Shown here: in pieces, positions 1-11,165 of the stretch
How positions within the stretch are numbered: the stretch's first letter is position 1
How the letters are laid out: each line of letters starts with the position of its first letter
Assembly (NCBI GenBank): GCA_964036045.1
Contig: OZ038381.1
Coordinates: 135,004,306 to 135,068,305, forward strand
Direction of reading: 5' to 3'
DNA from: Eutreptiella sp. 'Long Island Sound 2002'
Lineage: Eukaryota; Euglenozoa; Euglenophyceae; Eutreptiales; Eutreptiaceae
Length of the DNA stretch: 64,000 bases
Translations under genes and position numbers: made by a program
Notes under the pieces: model-generated
Databases searched by the model: none
The model's input: only the letters and a program-made list of their open reading frames with translations
What the model was told of the DNA's origin: nothing

Positions 1-90
1 TGTTGTGTTGCATGTGCGGTGTCCTGGGCCACTGGGCTCCTGTTCACCGGTGTGCGTGCTGTGTGCGGTGCGCGTGTGCCATGGGTGGTT
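1..90. repeat. 65-bp minisatellite fragment
   Basis: The stretch carries the core GTCCTGGGCC and CTCCTGTTCACCGGTGTG also found in the large array at 59636-61277, in the same orientation. The window begins inside the repeat, so the array probably continues to the left. It diverges from the consensus toward position 90. Confidence 0.75.
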
Positions 91-114
91 GTGTCCCTCT
101 TCCTCCCCCCCTAA

Positions 115-226
115 TTTTCGTTTTTTTGTTTTTTTGTGTTTTTTCTTTTTTTACTTGTTTTTTTTTTCTTTTTACTTGTTTTTTTTTTTTGGGGGGGAAA
201 AAAAAAAGAAAAAACAAAAAAGAGAA
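115..226 (-). other. A-rich tail (poly-T/poly-A tract)
   Basis: On the plus strand this is a run of T tracts with occasional G or C, then G7, then A tracts. Read on the minus strand, the T tracts form an A-rich tail downstream of the minus-strand ORFs that end at 663, just before the minisatellite. I infer a poly(A) tail of a retroposed sequence. The adjoining plus-strand A tracts could also fold back on the T tracts as a hairpin. Confidence 0.4.
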
Positions 227-662
227 AAACAGGGGCGCGCGTACACTGCAGGCACAGGCACGGGCAGCTGGTGCGGCGGTGCAATAGCGTTGTGTCCTCT
301 GGCGTGTGTCGTCGGTGCTGTGGCGGCGGTCGCGCCCCAGGGGTGCGGCTCGCGCGTCCTGATGTACACGGGCTTGGGTCAGGGTGGGTTTGGTGAGGTG
401 TCTCTTTGCTTCTGGAGCTGGCTGGTTAGGCGGCTGTGTGGGCTGTGGGTGTGGGCTGTGGTTACGTTGTTCCCTCGGCGGGCTTGGTTAGGAGTCAAGG
501 ATTAGCGGTTTCGGGGTGTGGCTCGGGTTTGATTTGTGCCTGGGTTCTGGCTCGGTTAGGCGTTTGCGCGGGGCCGGGCGTGTGGGTAGCGGCGTCCACG
601 GGGTCGTGCGCCCGAGGCGGGTGCGGGGTGGTGCGTGCGGGGCCGGCCGGTGGCCGGTCGCC
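227..662. other. GC-rich spacer, no gene recognised
   Basis: G/T-rich on the plus strand with no convincing coding sequence. It lies between the stop of the minus-strand ORF at 663 and the A-rich tail, so it may be a 3' untranslated region of that transcript. Confidence 0.3.
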
Positions 663-1046
663 TCACTGGGAGTCCCACACGGAGGGGTCGACGGGCGTGC
701 CGGGGGCGTACGCAGCGTGCAGGTTGGGCAGCAGCGGGCGCACGTGCAGGGCGTCGGCGTGCCCCATGAGGACCTCACTGAGGACCGAGGGGTTGGTGGC
801 AAGCAGTATGCGATGCCCGGGAGGGGTGGCGGCGAGGAGCGGGAGGATGTCCGCGGCCCGCGACGTGGGGGCGAACACGACGTGGGCCGGGTGCGGCCCC
901 GGGAGCGGTGCCGGGGGGAGCGGGACCACAGGACGGCGGTCTACTGTGAGGTGCCAAGTGGCACGATGGTGGAGGAGCCGGACTAGGGCGATGCTGTGGC
1001 GCAGTGTGTGGGGCTGGGTGCTGGGCGGCGCGGGGACGTGCGGCGG
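663..1046 (-). CDS. Hypothetical ORF module Z (C-terminal part)
   Basis: An open minus-strand frame ends in TGA at 663-665. It reads as a balanced protein with Leu, Val, His and Trp, including TWHLTVDRR, HVVFAPTSRAADILPLL and a C-terminal VDPSVWDSQ. I do not recognise a family. Upstream, a poly-G run at about 1049-1062 (plus strand) interrupts the frame. On its far side another frame looks coding (KANAHDNEHHYAQRRR, near 1150-1210), so the gene probably extends to about 1250 with a run-length frameshift, or a sequencing error, in the homopolymer. It may be the end of one multi-module protein with Y and X, or a separate gene. No promoter or intron could be identified. Confidence 0.3.
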   Translation of the reverse strand, partial: PPHVPAPPSTQPHTLRHSIALVRLLHHRATWHLTVDRRPVVPLPPAPLPGPHPAHVVFAPTSRAADILPLLAATPPGHRILLATNPSVLSEVLMGHADALHVRPLLPNLHAAYAPGTPVDPSVWDSQ

Positions 1047-1291
1047 GAGGGGGGGGGGGGGGGCGGGGGGGTGGCGTGGGAGGGGGCACTGCGGAGGAGT
1101 GACGCCAGCGACGTGTGTGTCGTGCTGAGGGTGGAGAGGAGCCCACGGTAGCGGGCCTGGGTTCGGCGCCTTTGGGCGTAGTGGTGCTCGTTGTCGTGTG
1201 CGTTGGCTTTCTTCGGCGTCCGGTTCGTTTGGTGACTTCTGGGCGGGGCCTGGCGTGGCGCCCCGTGGTGGTGGTTTGCTGGGTAACGGGG

Positions 1292-2620
1292 TTAGATGGC
1301 GGCGCCGCTGGCCGGGGGGTCAGGCGCGTCGTGTTGTGTGGCGCGCAGGGCTCCTGGGGTGCTGTGGGTGTCGCCGGTGTCGGTGCGCCGACGCTTGTGG
1401 GGTGGTGAGGGGGTGTGTGCGTGCGGGGCTGGGCTTTGGGTGATGTCCCACAGGCGGATGCCGTCTCGCTGCGTTTCCTGGAGGGTCTCCCGCAGGCGCC
1501 TGAGGACATACGGCTGGTCCTGGGGCGCGGGGAGGTTGCGGGGGTGGACTCCCAGGGGGCGGAGCGCATCGGCCAGCATGGCTCCCCATGCGGCCTGCGG
1601 CATCCACCCCCCCGCCGGCCGGAGGCGGCAGTTCTCCACCGACCCCTTGCGGGGCCGATGGACCAGGCCCTCGAGGGAGGGCTCTCCCCGGGCCCACTTC
1701 CGCAGCTCCCAGAGCTGCGTGTGGGTCCAGCGCTGCCACCACTGTTCCTGGGCGGGCCTGCGGTCTTGGGCGGAGGAGTGGGCGTGGGTGGGTGTGACGG
1801 GGTCGTGGGGACCGGCGGCGGTGGCGGGCCTGGGGGATTCCTCGTAGTCCTGTTCCGTGAGGGTGCGTGGGGAGTGGGGGTGCACGCGGATGTGGACCCG
1901 CGGGTGTGCGCGTACGGTCTCCGCCTCGGGGTTGGGCGGGGATTCGCGGCGGCGGCGGTAGTGGGGCATGCGTTGCATGTGGGCTGTTATCGAGGGCTGG
2001 TAGGGGGGCGGGGACGCTGCTGGTGGACCCTGGCGTCGTTCTGGCTTGGTCGGGAGCGGTCCGTGGGCCTGGGGTGCGGGCTTTGAGACGTGGCGGGACG
2101 AGGTGCGTCGCGCTTCGGCCGCGGCACGCTCCGCCATGAAGGTGGTGGCGGTGGCGTCGGTGACGGTGGGGGGGCGCCGCGCTGGGCGCTGCTGCCTTTG
2201 GGCCTGGGACGGCTGGGGCCGGATGTCGTAGAGGACGTCCTCGGGGGGCCGGGCTCGCGCTGCCGTTGTGGCGCCGGGTTTGGGCTTGGGTTTGGGCTTG
2301 GCTGCGGGTTGCGGTCGTGGCGTGCTGACGGGTTTGGGTGGCCGTTTGGCGGCGGCCTTGGGCTTCGGCTGGGTCGTGGGTGTGGGCTTCGTCGGGGCGT
2401 GGGCCTTGGTGGCGGCGGGGCTGCTCGCGGTGGGGGCGGGTTTGGAGGCCCGTTTGGGAGGTGTCCCCCGCGGCCTGGGGGGTGGAGTGCTGGATGAGGA
2501 CGTGGTGGTGGTGGTGGATGAGGTGGTCGTGGTGGTGGAGGTTGTGGAGTCGGAGGCGGAGGAGAGGGCTGTGGGAGACGGCGGAGGGTCCTGGGCTTCG
2601 GGGGCGGGCGTATGATGCTG
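1292..2620 (-). CDS. Hypothetical ORF module Y (Pro/Ser/Thr-rich plus Trp-rich domain)
   Basis: One minus-strand frame stays open from about 2620 to a stop at 1292. The first ATG in this frame that I trust is at 2137, but the frame is open upstream of it. The upstream half is low complexity: runs of Ser/Thr, then Ala/Pro/Lys with a KPKPKPKPG segment. The downstream half (about 1790-1440) is a compact Trp-rich module with EQWWQRWTHTQLWELRKW, WMPQAAWGAMLADAL and QPYVLRRLRETLQE, followed by a basic HKRRRT patch. The family is not recognised. A Pro-rich basic arm joined to a globular module would fit a nucleic-acid-binding or ORF1-like protein of a LINE, but that is only inference. Confidence 0.3.
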   Translation of the reverse strand, partial: QHHTPAPEAQDPPPSPTALSSASDSTTSTTTTTSSTTTTTSSSSTPPPRPRGTPPKRASKPAPTASSPAATKAHAPTKPTPTTQPKPKAAAKRPPKPVSTPRPQPAAKPKPKPKPGATTAARARPPEDVLYDIRPQPSQAQRQQRPARRPPTVTDATATTFMAERAAAEARRTSSRHVSKPAPQAHGPLPTKPERRQGPPAASPPPYQPSITAHMQRMPHYRRRRESPPNPEAETVRAHPRVHIRVHPHSPRTLTEQDYEESPRPATAAGPHDPVTPTHAHSSAQDRRPAQEQWWQRWTHTQLWELRKWARGEPSLEGLVHRPRKGSVENCRLRPAGGWMPQAAWGAMLADALRPLGVHPRNLPAPQDQPYVLRRLRETLQETQRDGIRLWDITQSPAPHAHTPSPPHKRRRTDTGDTHSTPGALRATQHDAPDPPASGAAI

Positions 2621-2748
2621 GGTCCTGTAAGCAGCGAGAACGAGGGTGCAGGTTCGGGCACCGGGCGTGTGCGCGCGTTTTCCCTGGTGATCCGTGCGTG
2701 CTGGTGCTGGCGTGGCGGCGTTGTCCTGGCTGCGCGGGCACGTGGGTT

Positions 2749-3383
2749 ACCCGGGGGGTGGCCGTATCTGCTCCAGGACGTGCGGGTGTGTTTGCTGGAG
2801 GTAGTCGAGGGTCTGGAAGAAGCATCGCTGGATGCCGGGCATGTCCTCCTCTGTGAGGTGGGGGTAGTTTTGGGTGGGGGTGTCTGGGCCCGGCTACAGC
2901 AGCGTCATGAGGCGGGCTGCCACCATGTACGGGCATAATTGTAGGGTGGTGGGGCGTGGGGGGGTGGGTCCCCTGCGGTTTGGGGGGGCTTCCCTCTGCC
3001 TGGGGCGCAGCGTGACCACCCACACCCATCGGTCCGTGGGGATCCCCCGGGTCCGTTGGGACCACTTGGCGAGGCAATACATCGCCCTACCAAGGCCCTG
3101 GTAGCCGCTGCGGATGGAGAGCAGCGTGTCCAGGGATTTGGGTTCCCACGTGCCCCAGATGTGGGGGTCGTCCGGGACGTCCCCCCTGGCGTACGTGTTG
3201 GGGCCTGGATTGTGTGGGGGGGGGGGGTGTAGTCGGCGGGGAGGAGGGAGTCGGTGCCGTGTACCACCCAGTGGTCTGTGGGTGCGTGGTAGTTGGTGGT
3301 GGAGAGGGTGTAGTGCATTTGTACATGAGGGTCATGTACGTGGAGGGGGCTGGCTGCTGCTCGTCGGGGGTGGGGATGTCCCC
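2749..3383 (-). CDS. Hypothetical ORF module X, downstream part (split by retrotransposon)
   Basis: This is the minus-strand continuation of the ORF at 29803-32445, separated from it by the family A array. Joining the flanks after removing one CCCC copy gives an open frame (HVPG followed by DIPTPDEQQ). The best coding stretch is 3200-2894, with GDVPDDPHIWGTWEP, SGYQGLGRAMYCLAKW and DRWVWVVTLRP. A TAG lies in frame at 2894-2896. The frame beyond it still looks coding (NYPHLTEEDMPGIQRCFFQ) and ends at a TAA near 2749. A G12 run near 3217-3228 separates two different good frames, so there is a frameshift or run-length error there. Function unknown. Confidence 0.3.
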
Positions 3384-5753
3384 TGAAGCCGGTTCGGACC
3401 CCCGTGGCCATCTTGGGGTCACTTGGGGTGTGTATCTATGTGCCGGCAAGCCGCCATCCGCCATTGGCTGATATCATACTCTCCCATCCACCTGATCTAA
3501 CCCGATGTGATAGTGTGATAGGTTTGGCCATTCCGGCTATGAGCGGCCATAACCGAGCGGTCAGAACCGAGGCGCCGCCAGCGGAGATCTATATATCAGA
3601 ATATCAGGAATCAACAGGGTTTTATTATCATAATGTTTCCGTAATTTTTCAGCCTCTCGTTCTGATGGTCAATGTATTGGCGACTGTCAGTTGGCTCGCG
3701 ATTTTGCTTTAACCGATTGGTTAACTGTTATTTCCAGATATTTTGGCGGATATTCCGTTGAAGGGTCAGATTTCATCAGCAAAGGGTTCGTTGCTTCTGC
3801 AATCTTCTAAATAAGCACTCGAAATTTTAATCCGAATTTTTCGCGATGTCGAAATCGGATTTTCGACTTCGACATCGCCGCACTTGATTTGGACTTCTTC
3901 GATTGGTCATACTCCTTTCCTAATGCCCGAATCAGGTTTCCCTTATACTTGCCACCCATTTGACTTGGAGATATAAGGGAAACAAAAGCGAATCGTGGGA
4001 CCACTTTGAAGGATCATATCTACGCGCGAGTGTGAGGAACGAGAATAAGGAAGGTTGGGTTGCAAGCGCCTTAGTCTCAACTTAATTTAGGAAGCATCAA
4101 ACGCTTTTGGTGTGTACACATGCCCGGTGTAGCAAGGGATAAGGGTCAAGAGGGTATAAAGTGATGTATAACTCTTGGACCGTGCAACCGAATATTTTAA
4201 TGCGACTTTCGAGTGTGCCGCATGAGTGTTGGGGTTGCATAGCAACTTTCCTTGGGTTCCTACGTATTTTTAACGTGAAGTTATGCCAATGGAGGGTCAT
4301 GACATATCATGGTGGGAGCCACTTTTGAGGGTATGTTTTATATGCATGGTATATGTCTTGATATGCTCACGCCCATGTTATATATCTTCGTGTGGCCGAA
4401 GAGATGGGGAGCCATACGTGACAAGGGCTTTGCCCATGTCCCAATTGTGGAATTCAAAGCGCTAGACCAAGTCTACCGCGTATGTATTGCTCATGGTATG
4501 TTTGACAAAGAGATCCATGGGTGCACTCCCATTTTCATGGGGCATGTAGATATTAGTGGCGAAGGTATCTCCATGCGCCCGATTGGGGATCCAAGTGGGG
4601 GAATCGTTCGCAAATGGTTCCAATCATTTGTGTATTGAATCATGAGCGGATATCATGGGTGAGCATAGAGATATACTATCATGACAACTTTGGATTTGGA
4701 CATATTTTCATGTTTTTGACCTCATTTTATGCTCATTTTTGTGTTTTATGTGCTCAACTGGTCGGCTAACAGCAAGGTGCCGAGAGATTCGTGAACTATG
4801 GTATGTTGCTTATATGTTGGCATATGCTTCGGTGTTGTACCTCACCATATGCCGGATCACGTGGTCACTTTGGCTTGGCACACGAGGCCTCACAAAATTA
4901 GGTCTCAAACTCATGAGCTGACTTGTGAAGCATGCCATGTACATAACCGGAGGAGTTTCGGAGCCAATGATGGGATATTCTTGGGCATGGACCTTTGGTT
5001 TATATCACCCTTGTATATTACTTTCCGGTTTCACACATGCATGGAGCATATGAACATTTGCCATATGCATTTTTGAGTATATAATTGATTTTTGGGCATA
5101 ATGGTGTGATTTGCCTGATTTTGCCATGTTGTGAGGTCATCTTCATGGGGCAGTTCTCCAAGCCCATTCGACTCCAAGTCCATCCAAGGTTATGTCAGGG
5201 TAGGGCATGGTCCTGAGTGCCACTCTAGGCCATGACAGGCCACCTCCCCTATTGGGCTAGGATTTAGAGGCTTGGGAGTGAACACATTTTTGGGGTTTGT
5301 GTATTGACTTGTGACACATGGTATTCAGCCATCTCATTTGACCTGGTTCAGGGCAATATGTTGGTGAGTCAAGGGAAGGTCTTGAGTGCAGGGAATGAGG
5401 GGTTTATGGCTGTGAATGTGTATGTTTACCTCTTTCCCCAACTTTGCTTCATATGTGTTCATATGCCAATTTCAGGGCTTTCTTCCTTGGTGCAATTCTT
5501 GTACATGCCCGCCACCGTGGGAATACCGGTGTGCTGAACGGAAGCCCGCAGCCTGATTTGGATTGTGAATTGGGTTATTGCTGTACTTGTGGGATCTGGT
5601 TGCCATTCAGGGTTGAAGGAGGATTTTACTTTCTATATTTTTGGATTTGGACCCTGGAAATTGAGGAATGCAATCGTTGATCCGGAGTAAATCAGCAGGG
5701 GTTACTGGCGGAAGGGGCACAGCGGGGGCCGGTCCTGGTAGGGACCTTCTTTA
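3384..5753 (+). repeat. Family A 5' LTR of the outer element (LTR1)
   Basis: It begins TGAAGCCGG at the point where unrelated GC-rich sequence stops, and ends CTTCTTTA directly before a tRNA primer binding site. It is 2370 bp, the same length as LTR4. It is clearly richer in A/T than the internal region. It contains a TATA box at 4155. A 109-codon ORF (4309-4638) and a 77-codon ORF (5304-5537) lie after the TATA box and so would be in the transcript leader. Confidence 0.9.
4155..4160 (+). promoter_or_regulatory. LTR1 TATA box
   Basis: TATAAA in the context AGAGGGTATAAAGTGAT. It is identical in all four family A LTRs but mutated to TAGAAA in the decayed LTR at 33780, as expected of a real core promoter. 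It would place the transcription start near 4185-4190. Confidence 0.55.
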
Positions 5754-5766
5754 TGGTAGCAGAGGC
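5754..5766 (+). other. Primer binding site, outer element
   Basis: TGGTAGCAGAGGC directly follows the LTR end. It begins TGG, as expected for pairing with a tRNA CCA end, and resembles the initiator-Met-type sites of plant Ty3/gypsy elements (TGGTATCAGAGC). Confidence 0.75.
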
Positions 5767-5973
5767 CTACCTGCTGCCCCTACCAACCGCTGACCCGGGG
5801 ACTTGGGCCCTTATGAGCCCTGCCCAAGTACGCCCCGGGTGCGTATTGTGGACTCAGTGGAGACCACGCCGGAGATTGGAGCCATAGAAGGACCGAGACG
5901 TTCAAGAGCATGGCGAACTCCGGAGGTTGAAGCCCGAAGAGAAGAATGACATTCGGGAAGAGGAGGACGTGAC

Positions 5974-8775
5974 ATGGAGGACCTGGTCTCCATGTGTGAG
6001 CATCGCTGCCGAAAGGCATGCAACCTCCGCTCCGCCGCGGAGGACTCTGATGAGGCCTGCCGTTCAGGCAGCAGTGGAGGACGGGCCCGGCGCTACCGGA
6101 AGCGCGGGTCACCCAAGTCCGCGGCAAGGGACGCCGGGGCTATGGACACGGACCCCAGCCCGGTCAGGCTGTGGGAATCCGAGGGGCATTCCGAGGGCTA
6201 TCGGACAGCCCATGAGCCACCCTCGGAGCCGGAGACGTCAGCGCCGATCGCCAGGGCGCATACGGCTCCCGAGCCCGCCCTGCAGCACGACGCTGATGGC
6301 TTGGAGAGACCAGCCAGGGCCCGGACGGCACCTGTGCCCCGGCACACGGGCCCAGAGACGGACGCCATAGGCGATACGCCTATGGGCGATGAGCCTGAGG
6401 TGCCGGGAACCGCGGGATGCGCTGAATCCGGCGGAAAGCACGCTACGTGCCACTGCGAGCACGTGTCCTTCCTCATGGGCAAGTACCCGAAGATGGGGAT
6501 GGACGCCATCGTGAATCATCTTGACCGCCTGGACAACGCCAAGGATGCTCTAGAGGAGGACGTCGCGGGGATTCTGGATGACCAGTCGGCCGCGGAGAAC
6601 CACATGGAGGAGCTGCGAGCGGATCAGGCCCGGTACCGGGAGAATCTGGAGCTGGCCCTGCAGAAGCAGCAGCAAGTGGTAAACAGCCTCCTCCACTTAG
6701 TGGAGGACATGTCGGGACGCCTGAGAAGGCTAGAGGAGCGACAGCCCCTCACCTCGGGTCCGGAGCTCCCGGCAAAGCCGGCCGCGGTAGAGCTGGTGGA
6801 GCGGGTCAAGACCCTCAGGAGCGCCATGGAGAAACCCATGGGCGGCCCTGCAGAGGCACCATATGCGCCTCCGCGTGTTGACCCGGGTGCGCTGCCGTAT
6901 GTTCCCCTATTCAGCGAATCCACAATGCTCGGGGAACACACGGCACCGGCTGGGTCCATGCGGGAAGGGCACGTAGCCACGGACCCGAGGAGCCTGACAG
7001 TGCAGATGTCCCATGCCGCCAAGGATCTACCGCCAAGTACGACTACCTATGCAGTTTATGCGGAAGAGGAGATCCAGAACCAGACCATGCAGGGGCGAAC
7101 CATGGGAAGGGCCGGCGGACATGGTCGAGGCCATCCAAGCGGAAACCTGTGGGCGAAGGACCCCAATACGGGGATATGGACGGCCGATGGAGCAAGTCCT
7201 TCCGGCATTCCAAACCCCATGGGTTCAGGCCCAACTGGACCGCACTCCATGGAGGAGAGGGATGTACGGGGAGTGTACTCACACCCCCCGGCCACAGGTG
7301 GTATCCGTCTCGGTGGAGTGGTGGCTGGAGACGTCGGAGACGCCATCAGGATGGACGACCTCAGGGGAATCAAAATCCCCTACTAGGATGGTAACCCCTC
7401 CAACCTGGATGACTTCATCCTGGATTGGGAGGATTTCGCCGAGGAGGTCGTCGGCGAGATGCGGGGAGCGCCGCGGGATAAGTGGGTATGCCGGACATTC
7501 CCACACCGCCTGGCGCAGGACCTGAAGGAAGAGCTGCGGGATCAGATCCGAGAAGGATTGATCCGTACGGAGCAGGCCTGCCTTCAGTGGCTGTAGGATG
7601 AGGAGCGGGTGGACGCTCCGAATCAGAAGCTGGAGGACCTGTGGTCCATTCCGCTGCCGCTGGACCGCGGTGAGTTGCGGGTCCGGGAGTGGAACCGGTA
7701 TCTGCGGAAGTACCGCAGATGCCTCAAGCTGGTGGAGGATTGGAACGAGGCCAGCGAGATCCGCCACCTCCTGAAGGGCGTCCTCCCCGGCAGCTGGAAG
7801 AGGAGAGTGGAGGACGAGGAGAAGAAGCGCGCCAAGAGACCGGTGGAGGTGAGGATCATGGCGGCGGAGGATACCCATGCGGGTATCATGGAGTTCTTCA
7901 GGAGGAACCTGGGCGAACCCGACCGGATGTTGGGCCTGAAGAACGCCGTGTACGCGGAGGTATTCGGGGACTCCATGGGGCAAAGGTTGCTGCGCCTCAA
8001 CAACGTGGAGTGGAGGCGCGGGGAGCCGCTGAAGATGCAAGTCATCTTCGCTTGCATGAGCCTGGACGAGATCGTGAAGTACATCACGGTGGAGTTGAAG
8101 CTCAATGCGAAGAACGAGGCCCACGTGCAGGATCGGCATGGTCATGGACAACGAGGACACCGAGAAGACCGCCATCATCGGGAGATCCAGGAGGACACGG
8201 CCAACTCCGTGGAGGATGGTAGTGGAAGTGGCCAAGACCACTGGTCCCGGGAGGATCACGAGGAGGCCCATTTCTTTGCGTTTGTGGCGCACAACGTGAA
8301 GAACAATGGGCAGGATCGGTCCAGATGGAGCCAGGCGGGACCCAAGAAGGGCAAAGAGCCAAGGAGGATCGGGAACCCACCGCTCTCGCTCCGAGAGTAC
8401 AGGTCTCAGCACGACGGGTGCTGGGTCTGTTATGGCAAAGGAAACAACCATGCACACGACCACCGTCAGTGCAAGGTGTATGAGGCGGACAAGAAGGCCT
8501 ACTTCGCAGCCCACCCCGAGAAGAAGCCCAAGGAGCAGCGGATTTCCGACTGGAAGGCGAAGGGCGGAGATGGGGGAAAAGGCCAGGGCAAAGGCCAAGG
8601 GAAAGGCGGAGGAAGAGGCTATGGTGGTGGACCTGGCCAAGACCGACGAGTCAGGTCGATCGAGGAGGTTGCTGAGGACATGTTGAGGACGTTGGAGGAA
8701 CTCAAAGCCCAGCAACGTGGTGGACAAAGTCCTGGTGGATCGCAGCCGGAAAGGGCTGCGGGAAGCCAAGTCTAG
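5974..8775 (+). pseudogene. gag: Gag of outer family A element, two internal TAG stops
   Basis: The reading frame matches the inner gag at 11386-14190 almost residue for residue, starting MEDLVSMCEH. Two amber codons break it: TAG at 7384-7386 where the inner copy has Tyr (IKIPYYDG), and TAG at 7594-7596 where the inner copy has Glu (RWLEDEER). An upstream in-frame ATG inside the LTR (5668) is cut off by TGA at 5791-5793, which favours 5974 as the true start. A coiled-coil-like stretch (about 6520-6760), a retrotransposon capsid-type region (about 7380-8110) and a zinc knuckle CWVCYGKGNNH (one His replaced by Asn relative to the inner copy) are followed by a Gly/Lys-rich tail. The frame ends in TAG at 8773-8775, the same gag/pol amber as in the inner copy. 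It forms the particle shell in an intact element. Confidence 0.85.
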
Positions 8776-8808
8776 AGGAGCCCCCACGGGAGTGGGACCT
8801 CGGAGGTC

Positions 8809-11165
8809 TGAAGCCGGTTCGGACCCCCGTGGCCATCTTGGGGTCACTTGGGGTGTGTATCTATGTGCCGGCAAGCCGCCATTGGCTGATATCATACTCT
8901 CCCATCCACCTGGACTAACCCGATGTGATAGTGTGATAGGTTTGGCCATTCCGGCTATGAGCGGCCATATTCAGAACCGAGGCACCGCCAGCGGAGATTT
9001 ATATATCGGAATATCAGGAATCAACAGGGTTTTATTATCATAATGTTTCCGTAATTTTTCAGCCTTTCGTTCTGATGGTCAATGTATCGGCGACTGTCAG
9101 TTGGCTCGCGATTTTGCGTTAACCGATTGGTTAACTGTTATTTCCAGATATTTTGGCGGAAACGTTTCTGAAGGGTCAGATTTCATCTGTAAAGGGTTCG
9201 TTGCTTCCGCATTTTTCTAAATAAGCACTCGAAACTTTAATCCGAATTTTTCGTGATGTCGAAATCGGGTTTTCGACTTCGACATCGCCGCACTTGATTT
9301 GGACTTCTTCGATTGGTCATACTCCTTTCCCTATGCCCGAATCAGGTTTCCCTTATACTTGCCACCCATTTGACTTGGAGATATAAGGGAAACAAAAGCG
9401 AATCGTGGGATCACTTTGAAGAGCCATATCTACGCGCGAGTGTGAGGAATGAGAATAAGGAAGGTTGGGTTGGAACTGCCGTGGTCTCAACTTAATTGGG
9501 GAAGCATCAAACGCCTTTGGTGTGTGCACATGCCCGGTGTAGCAAGGGAAAAGGGTCAAGAGGGTATAAAGTGATACATAACTCTTGGACCGTGCAACCG
9601 AATATTTTAATGCGACTTTCGAGTGTGCCGCATGGGTGTTGGGGTTGCATAGCAACTTTCCTTGGGTTCCTACGTATTTTTAACGTGAAGTTATGTCAAT
9701 GGAGGGACATGACATATCATGGTGGGAGCCATATTTTGAGGGTATGTGTTGTATGCATGGTATATGTTTGATATGCCCACGCCCATGTTATATATCTTCG
9801 TGTGGCCGAAGAGATGGGGAGCCATACGTGACGAGGGCCTTGCCCATGTCCCAATTGTGGAATTCAAAGCGCTAGACCAAGTCTACCGCGTATGTATTGC
9901 TCATGGTATGTTTGACAAAGAGATCCATGGGTGCACTCCCATTTTCATGGGGCATGTAGATATTAGTGGCGAAGGTATCTCCATGCGCCCGATTGGGGAT
10001 CCAAGTGGGGGAATTGTTCGCAAATGGTTCCAATCATTTGTGTATTGAACCATGAGCGGATATCATGGGTGAGCATAGAGATATACTATCATGACAACTT
10101 TGTATTTGGTCATATTTTCATGTTTTTGACCTCAATTTTTGCTCATTTTTGCGTTTGGTGTACTCACCTGGTCAGCTGACAGCAAGAAGCCTATGGAGAG
10201 TCGAACCATGGTATGTTGTTCATATGTTGGCATATGCTTCGGAGTTGAACACCACCATATGCCGGATCGCGTACTCCATTTGGCTTGGCGCACGAAGGAT
10301 CACAAGATTTGGTCTCAAGATCATGGGCTGACTTGGGCAGTGCGTGGCGCCCATATCCGAAGGGGTTTCGAGGGTGAAATGGCGATGTACATGGGCATTG
10401 GCCGTTGGTCTCTATCCTCCATGAATACTAGACTTCGATTCCATGCATGCTTTGAGCCTTCGGATAAGTAGTAACTTCAATTTTGAGCATATTTTGTGCA
10501 TATGGCCAATATGGTGTGAATTGGCAGTTTTTTGACATGTTATGAGTTCAAACTCATAGGTCATTTCTCCAAGCCCATTCGATTCCAAGTCCATCCAAGG
10601 TTATGTCAGGGTAGGGCATGGTCCTGAGTGCCACTCTAGGCCATGACACGCCACCTTCCCTATTGGGCTAGGATTTGAAGGCTTGGGAGTGAACACATTT
10701 TTGGGGTTTATGTAGTGACTTGTGACACATGGCATTCAGCCATCTCATTTGACCTGGTTCAGGGCAATATGTTGGTGAGTCAAGGGAAGGTCTTGAGTCC
10801 AGGGAATGAGGGGTTTATGGCTGTGAATGTGTATGTTTACCTCTTTCCCCAACTTTGCTTTATTTGTGTTCATATGCCAATTTCAGGGCTTTCTTCCTTG
10901 GTGCAATTCTTGTACATGCCCGCCACCGTGGGAATACCGGTGTGCTGAACGAAAGCCCGCAGCCTGATTTGGATTGTGAATTGGGTTATTGCTATACTTG
11001 TGGGATCTGGTTGCTGTTCAGGGTTGAAGGAGGATTACACCTTCTATATTTTTGGATTTGGAACCTTGGATTTTGATAAATGCAATCGTTGATCAGGAGC
11101 AAGTCAGCAGGGGTTACTGGCGGAAGGGGCACAGCGGGGGCCGGTCCTGGTAGGGACCTTCTTTA
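8809..11165 (+). repeat. Family A 5' LTR of the inner element (LTR2)
   Basis: TGAAGCC to CTTCTTTA, 2357 bp, TATAAA at 9565-9570. It is closely similar to LTR1 except for a block of roughly 500 bp (about 10060-10540) that is strongly diverged. It carries ORFs equivalent to those in LTR1 at 9746-10048 and 10715-10948, and an LTR2/3-specific 110-codon ORF at 10139-10471. The ATG of the longest gag frame (11080) is inside this LTR. Confidence 0.9.
9565..9570 (+). promoter_or_regulatory. LTR2 TATA box
   Basis: TATAAA in the same AGAGGGTATAAAGTGAT context as LTR1. It is the likely promoter of the inner gag-pol transcript. Confidence 0.55.
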
